DNA from: Zygnema cylindricum
Taxonomy: Eukaryota > Streptophyta > Zygnematophyceae > Zygnematales > Zygnemataceae
Length of the DNA stretch: 64,000 nt
Assembly (NCBI GenBank): GCA_037447655.1
Contig: JBBHKE010002380.1
Location: forward strand, 153,470-217,469
Direction of reading: 5' to 3'
Part shown: one piece after another, positions 1-22,600 of the stretch
How the letters are laid out: each line of letters opens with the position of its first letter
Numbering within the stretch: the stretch's first letter is position 1
The notes under the pieces: generated by a model
The model's input: the letters and a program-made list of their open reading frames with translations, nothing else
Databases searched by the model: none
Told to the model about the DNA's origin: nothing
Program-made: the position numbers and the translations under genes

Positions 1-657
1 ATCCGACACGGGTTTGAAACCTCTTTAACAGAATGTGCTCCCTCTCGCAAATTCACAACTTTGGCATCCAAAGGACAGCAAGGGTTTTTGACATCCATTT
101 GACATGCTTTTCTCGCCTATGGTGCTGAAGCAAAATGTCAACAATTGGGCTCACGCTCATTTCAAAAGTAAAGAAATGACAGCTGTTCCGTACAAAAAAA
201 CAATCATAATTCGAAGAAGCTTCTTTTCGTCCCTATGCCATTTTCTTGCTTGGGCTCCATAACCGTGCTTGTATTCGAAACTTTGCATCTCCTTGAACCT
301 CGCCTTGCACCATTCCAAACTTTTACTTACGTCAAAATATCAAATTCTGTGCTTAAATTTCTGGTTCAAATGCACACCATTTTCCGTCATGCCTTACATT
401 TGCCCATTTCCTTGCAACACTGTGTAGCGACGATAACCAACCACAAACTACTAAACCACACTATAAATCCCAAGACAAACGACCAAAACGTCTTATCACA
501 CGTATGATCACACATAATAAAAACTTTGGTTTCGAGCTTGCAAATGTGGTAAGAAAATGGAATAAAATGACAGAACCGACGAGGAGTATATTAGAAGGTG
601 ATCAATCTTGAGATAAAAATGCTATTAACACTATTTCAAAATCGTAGTGACTCCCTG
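1..657. other. 3' flank of the Kir gene, no gene seen
   Basis: Downstream flank of the minus-strand channel gene that ends at 658. The one plus-strand open frame here (235-507) has no recognisable domain and no flanking splice logic, so I treat it as chance. I see no RNA gene or repeat. Confidence 0.5.
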
Positions 658-11545
<10,888 letters not shown>

Positions 11546-11720
11546 GGCGCCTTCTAGAGATGTTAAAAACTTAACCTGTCAACCGCCGGCTGCTTTATAG
11601 CCGGCGCTGTTCACTAAAGAGTCAAACTTCCGAGAACCGCGGACCGCAACTTTCAAAGTTTGACGTCACCAACTGGATAAGACAGTAGGAAACCATAAGG
11701 TACAACAGGATAAGAATGTA
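11546..11720 (-). promoter_or_regulatory. Probable Kir promoter and 5' UTR region
   Basis: GC content rises around the Kir start codon (11460-11650), with CCGGC and GCGCC motifs in otherwise AT-rich DNA. This fits a transcription start zone. No TATA box can be assigned with confidence. Confidence 0.35.
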
Positions 11721-11769
11721 CAAAAACGTACGGTATAGTACAGTGCTGTCATGTAACTCAAATAGGCTG

Positions 11770-13090
11770 TACAGTACACAGCCAATCGTTATTAGCGTTT
11801 ATAAATTATAAGTGCTCAAAATTAATGAGCGTTATTAACGCTAATTTCAATAATATGATAATTCAAGATTTCGAAAAAAAAAGTTTACTCTAATTGACCC
11901 ATAACGCTGATTTGGGTACAACGGATCTGCCATCAGGATCTTCAAAGTAAAATAGGTCAAAGTACAAAATCTGACAAATTGTTAGTGTTGGGTATCGAGG
12001 ACCTTTTGCCGATATTCGATATATATCGAATTTCAGGTACCCGATGATCGACACATCGCTTCAATATATCGAAAAGCAAAATATCGCAATGTATCGCGAT
12101 ATATCGCCAATATATCGTATGGCCAATATATCGAGGCATTAAAAAATAAACAGTCACAGGTCTACAAAGTCACGTGGCTTCGGACAAGCTGACCGTAAAT
12201 CTTTTGCTGAAAAGAAATACAGTTTTTTCCTGAAAGTCAGCAGAGTGAAGGAGATCTCTGAGGTACATTGATTCGGTACAGTACACTTGCGAAGTACACG
12301 TACGTAATGCGCAAGTACGGATTTCCATACGAAAATGGTCGGTTTTCAAATCTTTGACGATTAAAAAATATGATCGTCAACTTACAAGGAACCACTCAGA
12401 TCAAAACACGTTTATAAAACTTATTTTCAAAATATACCTGATGTTAACCGAGGCCTAAATTTTGCTGTCCGTACTATTACGGAGACCTCCTCATGTAACC
12501 ATACCCCAATTAAGTAATTATATGAATTACAGAATTTGTACTTTTTTGTTGGTTAGATTTTGCGGCATGTGCCTTTAAATCACGGAACGAAAATCACGTC
12601 GTACGTGGCGTATCAGACAATTTGTTTTTTTCACTAAAGTAACATATTATATTGAAATATAAAATATTAAATTTAAAAAATACTATATATCGCGATGATT
12701 TATGTTGGTCTCGGTACGATATATCGAGGAGCCTGCTCGATCGATAATGGATATATTGAATATCGAAATTATCGCGATATGAATTTACCCGATACCCAAC
12801 TCTACAAATTGTACATCGTCGCGTCCTTTTACTCTAATTTATTCAAAAGTCTAATTTGGGTTTTTTCACGTATAATTAATACGCGATCAATATCTTTACA
12901 CTAAAATAAGTACGATCTCACTCTGCCTTTCATTCTGAGCGCAGTTTTACGTGCAATCGCGATTATTTTAATCCATGTTTCGTACTTTTTTACTCCATAA
13001 AGTACCATTTTGTACGGTATGACACGTGCGTACACCACACTAATCAAGAAGATCTTAAATTAAAATTATTAACGCTAAGGGTGAAGGTCC
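11770..13090. mobile_element. Old mariner-type MITE interrupted by a hAT element
   Basis: The left end reads AGCCAATCGTTATTAGCG and the right part holds ATTATTAACGCTAAGG. The stretch near 12980-13040 (TGTACGGTATGACACG, then ACCACACTAAT) matches the interior of the 47.69-48.79 kb elements. The hAT element 11983-12804 lies inside. Outer borders are approximate. Confidence 0.4.
11983..12804. mobile_element. hAT-type non-autonomous element, 822 bp, 8-bp TSD
   Basis: The ends are TAGTGTTGGGTATCG and its imperfect complement CGATACCCAACTCTA. An 8-bp duplication CAAATTGT flanks both sides (11975-11982 and 12805-12812). Subterminal sequence is packed with ATATCG / CGATAT words. 8-bp target duplications are the hAT hallmark. 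No transposase frame is present, so it moved in trans. A 392-bp relative lies at 59562-59953. Confidence 0.85.
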
Positions 13091-13395
13091 ATTAGACGAA
13101 AAGTGAGGTTGTTTACAGAAATTCTGACCTCTCCGTACTACGTCGTACTTCTTATTTTGTTTTTATGCGCAAAACAACATTACAGAGAATCTTGCCAATA
13201 TTCTCCAAAAGTCTGGGAGTTAATGATGACCGTTGGATATTTTTTCGCGAAGCATTCGCTTGGAAAGTTTATGTAATTGGTGATGTACCTCGCGAGGTAC
13301 ATCACCAATCACAGAAAAAATTGAGCCGCGACACGCTGGATAATGAGCATACGTGTCAAGATGGCAACCAACGGAAATCAAAAAATTACGCAAAC
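13085..13395. mobile_element. Repeat family copy with central palindrome
   Basis: Holds GAAAAGTGAGGTTGTTTAC, TTACAGAGAATCTTGCCAA and a central palindrome (13276-13309), then TGAGCCGCGACACGCTGGAT. The same blocks appear in opposite orientation at 31975-32240. Probably a short DNA transposon; family not recognised. Confidence 0.6.
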
Positions 13396-13433
13396 GATAT
13401 ACGCATTCAAAAATCCAACAGAAAATACAAACC

Positions 13434-13705
13434 ATAGTTCAAAAGTATGCGTTTTTATGGTAGGCCTTTGGTAGGCGCCTTTATCGTAAGTTGTATTATG
13501 GGCTTTTCATGTGATCTTCTTAGATAGCTACTTTGATCACCGACAGTCCGATCGTCCGAATCTGACGGTGTAAATATTTTTTTTTGGTCCGAATGTTTTA
13601 ATTGGTCCGAATAGGTCCGAATACAATATGGGTCTTAAGGTCATATTGTATGTTTTGCATACAATAGGCATATTGTATGGGCCTACTTTCACCTACTTTT
13701 GAACG
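13434..13705. mobile_element. MITE with ATAGTTCAAAAG ends, 272 bp
   Basis: Starts ATAGTTCAAAAGTATGCG and ends CACCTACTTTTGAAC. It shares interior blocks (TTATGGGCTTTTCATGTGAT, CCGTCCGATCGTCC-like words) with the fuller copy at 49668-50229. No coding capacity. Confidence 0.7.
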
Positions 13706-16644
13706 AAAGTTTTGCACGTAAAAGGATTTTAAAAGTTTCATATTTTATCAGAAATCGGAAAATCATCGGAATCGGAAATGCTCCGGTGGGAATAGGCTAT
13801 AGTATTACCGTATGAGTACGAAAGGGTAAAACAAAGTAATGTGTGCGAAAATTGCACTCAAAAAAGGCGTGACCTATTTCAGTTTTAGCATTGGTGCCCC
13901 TTTTTGTCCCTTTGATGGCATTACCATCGCGTTATTGGAAATAAAATCTTTTTCCTTTTTGTCCCCATGCAGTCGCCCTTTTAATAAAGTCGGTGCCAGA
14001 ATTATTTTCGCCATACATTTGTTTCCTTTTCAGCTTTTGTACCCAATATACGTAGTTTCGTACCCGACCGTACGCCAGAGTGAACCCTCACAGGTATTGT
14101 CGACGTATACCTTCGTCACAAACGTAAGTTACGACTTCGATCTTACGCATTGGGACACTTGAAAACAGTGTACGGAGAATCTTCGCTACAATACACAGAG
14201 GTAAGTTCGCTAAGTTATAAGTACATGGGGACATACCCTCATTCGCCGGTCGCTTACATGCCATCGGGCTCACGAACGAACAAAGAGAGCCAACTAAAGG
14301 TGGATGAGGGAGGCCAAGTTGGAACCTGTGGGCGATGGTGAATTGACCTGACGTGAAAAGTAGAGTAGATAAAATAGGTGTAGCCAATAGCCAAGCTTCA
14401 AAACAAGGTCCACCACAACGGAGAAAGAAAAAGCGTGCACACGAAAAATCAGAGGAAGGCGCCTCGAGAAGCTCGATTTTAACGTCAGCGACAACCTGAT
14501 TATAGATTGATTACTGGATTCGCGTAACTCGTGTCGTAACAAGGGTGGAAAGAACCGAAATATCCGCTAAAGCAAGAGGCGGAATAGATAGATATGCCTC
14601 CAAAAGGAGCCGCTGGAAGGCGAATACGTCGTCATTAATCATTGTTCCAACAAATGGCTTATATAGTATGTCCTCTCTCGTAAGATCAATGAGAGGAAGC
14701 TTCTGGGATCAACTATGTTACAAACATAGCCATAATAGATTTTTTCGGAGATTATTTGATAGTGAAGGCTGTACCGACATTTTGGCTGACTATGGAAGAG
14801 CTACATGTTCTACTGTTTTAAAATATTTGCCTACTATTACAAGATATGATTAGGTTTTTTGGAGTGCTTAACGTGTTTTGTATCTCGTGTCTCCACATCC
14901 AGCCATAGATGTGCCTCCTCTAATTCAACATCATCACCTGGCCATTACCAACAGCAATGGCCAATAATGGTTGGGCACTGGATTGGTAGTTACACCCATC
15001 ATACTTGTTATTTTTGTCAAAAGAACATTGCAAAAGAGTGAACCTGCTTCTTACACTGGCATAGGTGACAAAGCATGGAAGCACAACCAAAAGATGCGCA
15101 AGAAATGGAGAATTGCTTGAAGTCTTGTGCTCTCCCAATAATTCAAAGTCAAGCAAGAAGGAAAAGTGTTAATGGGAAATTTTGTATCCTCATCAACGAA
15201 CCTACTGAATTCCTATGCAAGTGGATGGAAGCAAGATAGAGGCAGTACGAGTTGTTGTTTGTAAAAGGGCAATCTTCATTTCAAGCGCAAAGGCTTAGAA
15301 ACCCTTCGAGATTTTCAATTAATTTCGTCTTATTACCAAGTAACTTTTAACAGAGAGGAATCCCCACCCTGGAGAGTGGGCTACATTATGCTCACAAGAA
15401 TATGTAGACTCGGGGTAAACCATCAAGAACATGAAGCTTGGCGGAGCTTTTAGAAGGCGGCTCATAAAATTGCCATAATGTTCTTTGTACAAACAATTAC
15501 CATTGTATAAACTTTATGATGCTCTAATTGACCGTCAACAGTGAAGGAGTGACACTGCTGTATGTCACAGAGCAAAACTAAGAAAGTACAATGATAAATG
15601 TAAGAATATTAGAACAAAAGAACAGACGGATAGAAAGAAACTGAAAATCCAATAACAGGGGTGAGTAAATATTGTAAGTGCCTCCACAGTGAACTAACTA
15701 ACCAAAGCGGCCTGAATATTCTGACTTTAAAAAAAAATTGTCGTTGTGCAATTTAAGGCGCACAATATCAACACACGTCCTCAAAGTACGTAGCGTGCGA
15801 CAAAAAATAGAACAGTGTGTACACTTTGTTGTATGGTTGAAACATGCAGAACTGTATATAGATAATTGACAAAAAAAAAAGAGAGTTTTTTCAGTTCATT
15901 ATTTTTTAAATTATAGAGCGTACTCATGGCATTCATATTTCACAAGTTTCACCGTCTAAATTACTGTCATCACTACTGAGAGCATACTGACTTAGTTACT
16001 TACCTCTTCTCCATCTTCCCTAAAAACAAGAATGAACCAATCTTCCCAATAAGTATAGTAAAAACTTTACAGCCCTTCCTAGCATAAATATGCATACAAA
16101 CTTCCTGTAGTAAGTAAACACAGATAGTCCCAAGCCTAAAAGCTTTCCGATTTAAGTTGTGGTGCAACAAACAGTGTTCTGAAAACACACAAAAAATAAC
16201 AAATAACTTGACAAATACAAATAGGTTACTTTAAATTTCCATACTTTCTTTCGGAGTTGACAATCATAATACACATGTATATGGTTTTAACCTGAGAAAA
16301 ACCAAAAAAAGAAGAGTTCCTTAGATGACCCATCTGCATCCGTCCCATCTTTAACTCAAGACTATCAGCGTTGCAAACAAGGGAGGCAAAGGAGGAGAAG
16401 AAATCGATGAATGAAGGGCGGCCTGCCATCTTGTTATGTAGCATCCGTTTGTCCCCCGAAACCTGCCTGGAAGAAAAAACCCAGTTTTTAGGGTTTGATG
16501 GACAAAATGTGGACCAGAGAAGAGATCGAAGAGATATCTTCTTTACCGAGAAAAGAAGAAGGTACTCAGCTTGGTAACCTGGGATTTTGCAGCTGCTAAG
16601 TGCAAAGGATAAATTCTCTAATTAACTCCTTCATAACAATAAAA
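13706..16644. other. Intergenic region, one weak possible transposase fragment
   Basis: Between the Kir promoter and the LARP1 stop codon. A plus-strand frame at 14545-14853 contains RGSFWDQL, NRFFRRLFD and LADYG, faintly like the N-terminal part of Harbinger-type transposases, but it has no DDE motif and stops soon after. The rest shows no convincing gene. Confidence 0.3.
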
Positions 16645-19600
16645 CTAAGACACAGCAATCGAAGGAGAAGGAGCAGATGGCCCAAGAGGAGGACATGAAG
16701 CTGATTGGCTGTTGCTGGTTGACTGAGAAGAGCTGTTTGGGCGTGGGACTGGGACAGGCACTGGCATGGCAGCCGTTGCAGTTTTGGTTCCCTTATTGAT
16801 TGGTATCATGCTGGAAAAAGCAGATAACTCCTTTGGACTACTGCTATAGCTTCGACGAGGAGCTGTTTCGTTTCCCTTTTGAGCCTTCCGGAAGTCGTCT
16901 ATAGTTCGGAAGTCAGAGGCGAGTAGGCGAGCCAGCTCAGGGTGCTGAGCCATAGCCACTGTGTCCTTGTCCTTGCGATAATGGTGGAACGCCCTGCACA
17001 ATACCCGACCAACTATATGAGTCAGTAACGCGTGGATCAATCACAAGTACAGATTCAAACACCGGCTTGGTTTTGCAATATGGCTCAAATAATTGAAGAT
17101 CCTCAAAAATTCTGCGTCTAATTGGCTTCCTGAGATCATTTTCTTCCAAAAGTATGCATGACATGCCAAGTTAAGAACGTACGTTGCATGTAATAGGGTA
17201 ATTGATACATACGATAATTTAAAAAATATAAATTAAAATAACAAATGATAAAAATGTCAATAAATAATTCATAATGATATTTAATAACGATTTTTTATAA
17301 CTACCACTAGTAAATCAAGTATCTTATGTTAACAATCAAAACTGATTTTTTTTAATATTAATTATCTTCATTTTTTATGAAAAAATGGATTAAGATCAAT
17401 TCTCTCTTTAAATTTTTACGTTGACCTGTAAAATTTGTTATTCTTAGGAGTAATTTTTTGTTGTAAACCTTTGCTATCTATTGTTTGTTTCTGTCTATTT
17501 ACATTTAATTGTTAAGATCTAAGTGACTTTTTTTATCAATAATTATCAATAAAATTGGAAAGAATAAATGACAAAATGTAGCAAAGGGGATGAGGGAGGC
17601 CATAGGTGAAAAAGAGAGGGGAGGAGGGTTGTATGCAAACAAATGCAATTGTGTGTGAAAAAGCTATATCGGGTTTCTTTTTCCTTTTATATTTGACTCA
17701 TTTCCATTTTTTTTATGATTGGTTTTGCGAATGCCCGATGCCACAGAGATTTATATAAAACCCAATTGAGTGGAAACATTCCATCGCCTATCGGTCAACT
17801 AACAAACCTCCACTTCTTGTCAGACATACACAAATACATGTAATAACAAATAACTTTAATATATATGAATAATAGATAATAACTGAAACATTATTAAATA
17901 ACATTGAATAGTAATAGATATCAACAAAAATAATTAAGAAAAAAAACATTTATAAAAGATAGAAGGACAGACACGAATAAATAATAGTATTGAAATATAT
18001 TAATAGAAAAAAAATGGTAATAAAAAAAATAAAATACTGGTAAATAATTATAAATTTTTTAGATAATGATAAATGGAAAAAATAGTAAAAAAAAAGTAAA
18101 ATAAGAATAAATTAATGTAATATTTAGTAACTAATTATAGTTAAGTAAAATAATTAGTAACAATGAATAATAACAGATAATCATGAAAACAAACAACAAA
18201 TAATAAAAAATATAGAAATAATAAAAAAATGGACAAAAAATAATAGAAATTAAAGGAAAATACTGTAGACATTCATAGCACATAATAAGAAATACCTAAA
18301 AAAAAAAAGATATATAACATATATTAACTGCAGTAATTTAGGCTCATTTTGCCCTTTAAGTAAGAAAAAAATGCCCATGACAAGCTATTTCACTTTGTGG
18401 TTTTTCAGATTCACCATCTCTTCAGTGGCCTCAAAATTAACTGCTTGACTGATATGCATTTACTACAACAGTTGCGATGCCACCCATGGTCAGTACCCTC
18501 ACCAGTATTTCTCCAGACCATACAAATTGCCATCCCGATAACTGTCCAGTGTCAGCTTCTCGAACTCATCATACATTTTCTGATCGAATTTCTTCTCGAG
18601 CCCATAGCTGCAAAAACCCATAAAATGCCCACATATAAAGAAGCAGATTTGATATTGTCTGTGAAAGGTACACATTCATATAACGTGCTGAAAATAGGTT
18701 ATTAAAAATGAATGACAACTTAGATGCAAGACTTTCAAAATAATTAAGCCTCACTTTTCTTGTAAAAAAAAAGATGGACACTTGATCTGCTCACAACGGC
18801 ATCAAATTAAACATGTGAGACAACGCAAAAACATGCCCTCCTCACTCATATGCTATTGTTCTCATATGCTTCAAGAATCTTTACTCCAAAATGCAACAAG
18901 AAGATCTCCAACAATGGGAGACTGCCGTATATGAGATGCAGACCTGTAAAAGCGAAATAGGCACTCAAGACCGTAGTAGTATTTGGCAGCTGCATCCTCT
19001 AGCGCCAGCTTCTTAAAGTCCTCGTACATTGGCTGATTAAAGTTCGTTCGAAGGAAGTAGCACCAGAAACGGAACAACGTATTCATTTCCTGTTTTGTCC
19101 CATTCTCCCAGAGTTAGGCATAATGCCAGACATCGAGCTGCTGCAGCTGGAAAAATCGATGGAACGGCTCTTCCCTAAACAGAGAGCTCCAAACAAGTAA
19201 ATAACTCTTTCAAAGACCCCTATGCGATCAACAAGGAGGAACACAATTTTACCAAGAAAGTCAATTTTACCAAACTCAAAAAACATGAATTAGACAAAAA
19301 AACATGAAAAAGAAAAAAAAATCAAAAACAAAACAAAAAAACAAAGAAAAAAAAAACCCTAAAAAGAATACACTGCAATAGTGAAAGGCAGGTTGCTGAT
19401 AACCTCACTGCAAATACCTGTTAGAATAAAAAATTTATTAGTGTAAATAAGAAAACGAACGTGGCAGATTGTAGCCGTATTATTAGCGCTATTTGGCCAA
19501 AAAAGTCGTGAGCATATTAACACAAAGCGATGAGCTATGTAACAAACACGAGAGAGTGCATGACTTGGGAGGAACTACATTTATTTGAAATAGAACATTT

Positions 19601-22600
19601 TTTCAGTTAACCTTTAGCAGCAGGCTCATGAGCTGAAAAGTTGATGCAAAAAGATGTCATCCTACCTCACTGGTACCAATGCCAAGCTTCTTGCGCTCTT
19701 TCAAGCAGCGTTTATAGAAAGATCGATACCTGCCCAGCACCCCATGGACTGTAAATGTCCCTGATAGAACTTATGCTAAGAAAATCTGCAATTTATGTAC
19801 AGCATGCAAGATAGGAAAAAAAAATTGTAGTGAGTTGTGGCAGGCGCCATCAAGTTCACACTTTTTATCTCCATTTAAGACCATGAACATTTGAGTGACT
19901 GAATAAATTAAAGCAGGATTGACATTAAAAGCTGTTTTTGGACGACTGTAGGAAGAAATTATGCAATGGTGCCAATTTAACTTTGAAAGATTTTAGCAAA
20001 TGAACATTACAAACCACTGGCATTCAAATCTATGCTTGGAATTTGAATGTGCCCTATCAAGAAGGTCACGCTGAGAAAGAAGACAACTCACAAAAGCGGA
20101 TACAAATCTAAATTCAGATCCGCTGTATTTAAAAACAAAAAGACAGACTGGAAATTAGTTCACGTGCAATGCGACTCTAGTCCATAACCCTTCTGACTCT
20201 CTACCAGAGACATACATTAGAAACCTTGCAGAAAACTCAAATTCAAGAATTCCCATTTCGAACTCTGTTCTTAACCCTGCCAAAAATGTCACTCACTTCT
20301 GCTGCCGGAAACCGTTGTCCTCCAATAAGGCATGGCTTGGATGCTGTTGCTGGCTACTGTGTCCATGGGTTCCATGTCCTCCGTGGTGAACACCTGACTT
20401 GGGCACAGAACCGACAGGAGGACTACTGCCTGTTACAAAGCCCTGAACCGGCGATGTGCCAAAAGGAGAAGCTGCTCCAAGACGCCCTTGGGGACCTCCC
20501 CATGAAGAGGACAACGAGGTCGCAGCTGAATTACTGAAAATGACCACAGACACAGAAAAATGTAGTCAGTTCAGAAATGATCAAAAAATCCTTCTGACTT
20601 CGCAGATGAAACACTCAGAAAGCATCATTGGTGAGATTTCGAACAGCTTCTGCTATCTTCGACATGTCTGACAAAGCAACATTTCCTGAAGATGCTATTC
20701 ACTGGTCTTAAGATCATGAAAATGTGAATGGCTGGGTTTCACAAATTGCTTAATGGTTGCATTGGCTAGAGCAATGCCATGCCATCCACACACTCTAGAC
20801 ATAGTCTCCAGGAGTCATGACATTCACAAAAACCAAAACATTGCGTGCTGCACACCTTTGAGATTCCGGTGGCGTCGTCCCAAAATAGAATCCCACAGAT
20901 TGCACCGGAGGACTCTTAGATGAGCGATAACTGCCCTCCCCAATGTCGCGCACACTGCTGGGAAACAACCTTGGATGACTTCTGGTTCCCCTTCCACCTC
21001 TGTACATTCGCAAGCCTCGTGACTGTCGCAAAGGCCCTTGTCCTTCACTACCACTGCCAGCACTTCCAGCACTACTGCCAAAACTGCCTACATGATGGCG
21101 GCCAATTGAACCTCCCTCCCCATCTGTGCTGGATCCAGGGTCAAGTGGAGGTCGCCTATCCTGTCGGCCAGAAATTCGCTTACCTCGCGTTTGTCGAGGA
21201 TCCTGGAGTTACGGCACATCAACACAGGAGATTTCATCAGCGTCCATCAAACACAAGAAAATCTTGCTGAACTACCTAGGACAACATACGTGCCTGTTGC
21301 ACTTGATTTGGATCGCCTGTCTCTGTTCCTCTTAAATTGCACAAGGAGCCACAATTCAACGTAAAAGCCATGTTTGCGAGGTAGCAACCTGCTAGAGGCA
21401 CTTCACCTGCTCATAGAAATAGAGACTGTCATTAAGCACACTATTAAGATCATCTCCGAGGCGGCGACTCCCTTCTCGAACTTCCACAGCCTTATGGCCA
21501 CCTCGTAAATGCCGCCGGCTCTGCATGTAAGAAGCAGTCACGACAATCTTCCCATTAAATCAGCCAGCAAAAATGGCCTATCTGGCTGAACCGATGAACT
21601 ATAGAAAGGAAGGAAACCTGACAAAAAGTAAAAATACAGCTTTCTGTCATTTTCTGTCATTTTACAGCTAATTGACAAACTTGTGCAGGCATGGGCTTAA
21701 ACCACCAAAAAAAAAAGAGGATTCTTTTGGACAAGAACCAATGAAACAATCTTCATCGCTGTGCAAGAGTAGCGTGCTCTCTATTAACCAGGTCACCCGA
21801 CTCAAAAGTGCAAAACTAGCTGTCAATTACCCACAGTTCCATGTGAACTTTGTAGGCCAAGTCCAATCCACCACAATGCATCTGCCAACTAAATATTTCG
21901 CCAAAACACCTTCAATGTAGTGATAGCAAAGTTCCAATGTGAATATTACAGCGCTCATCACTACATGCAGTGACAGGTTAAATTGACCCAGTACAATCTG
22001 AAATTTGTGGTGTCCCAACACCTCAGTGTTATCCCAGGTGAAATGTTGTGATGCATTCCCCTCAGGCTAATATCAATGTCAAAAGAGTAAGATTTCATCT
22101 ATCTCATCCAGTTCAAAGAAGTGGCTCTAATTGGCAAATCAAACCCCAAACTACACGTAGAATGCTGGCAACATATTCCACTGCTTATAATTTGACACAG
22201 CAATGGCCAATATGTGGATCCTTTCGTAGATCCACTCTCCAGACCAAGAGTGAGTTTCCCCCCCTCTCAGCCCGGTTTAATTTTGTTGCCAAATCCGGCT
22301 CTGAAACGACCAACTTGCAGCTAAATAACTAAATTTTCTCTTGGTCTTAACCAAATGGTCAGAATTTAAACATCTCCAATGTCATCATCAGTAATTGAGA
22401 CTCATGTACCCTTGGGTGGACAGTCACAAGGGCTTGCAGATCCAATGTTTAGCCCAACCCAAGGTTGAAGTTGACCCTTGAATAGTTGACCTTGGCTTCT
22501 GAATTTGTGATAACGACTAATCCAGAAGCTAGGATAACACATCCTTGTAACAAGCCTGCCTGGTGAGGCAGCATGACGGCCCTTCACTGTAAAAAGACCA

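Noticed and set aside
12030-12150. Repeated CGATAT words considered as a CRISPR-like or origin repeat array
   Set aside because: Spacing is irregular, and they belong to the subterminal region of a hAT element with defined ends and target duplication.
13165-13437. Plus-strand 90-codon frame
   Set aside because: It lies inside a repeat with a perfect palindrome, and its translation repeats the motif in both halves.
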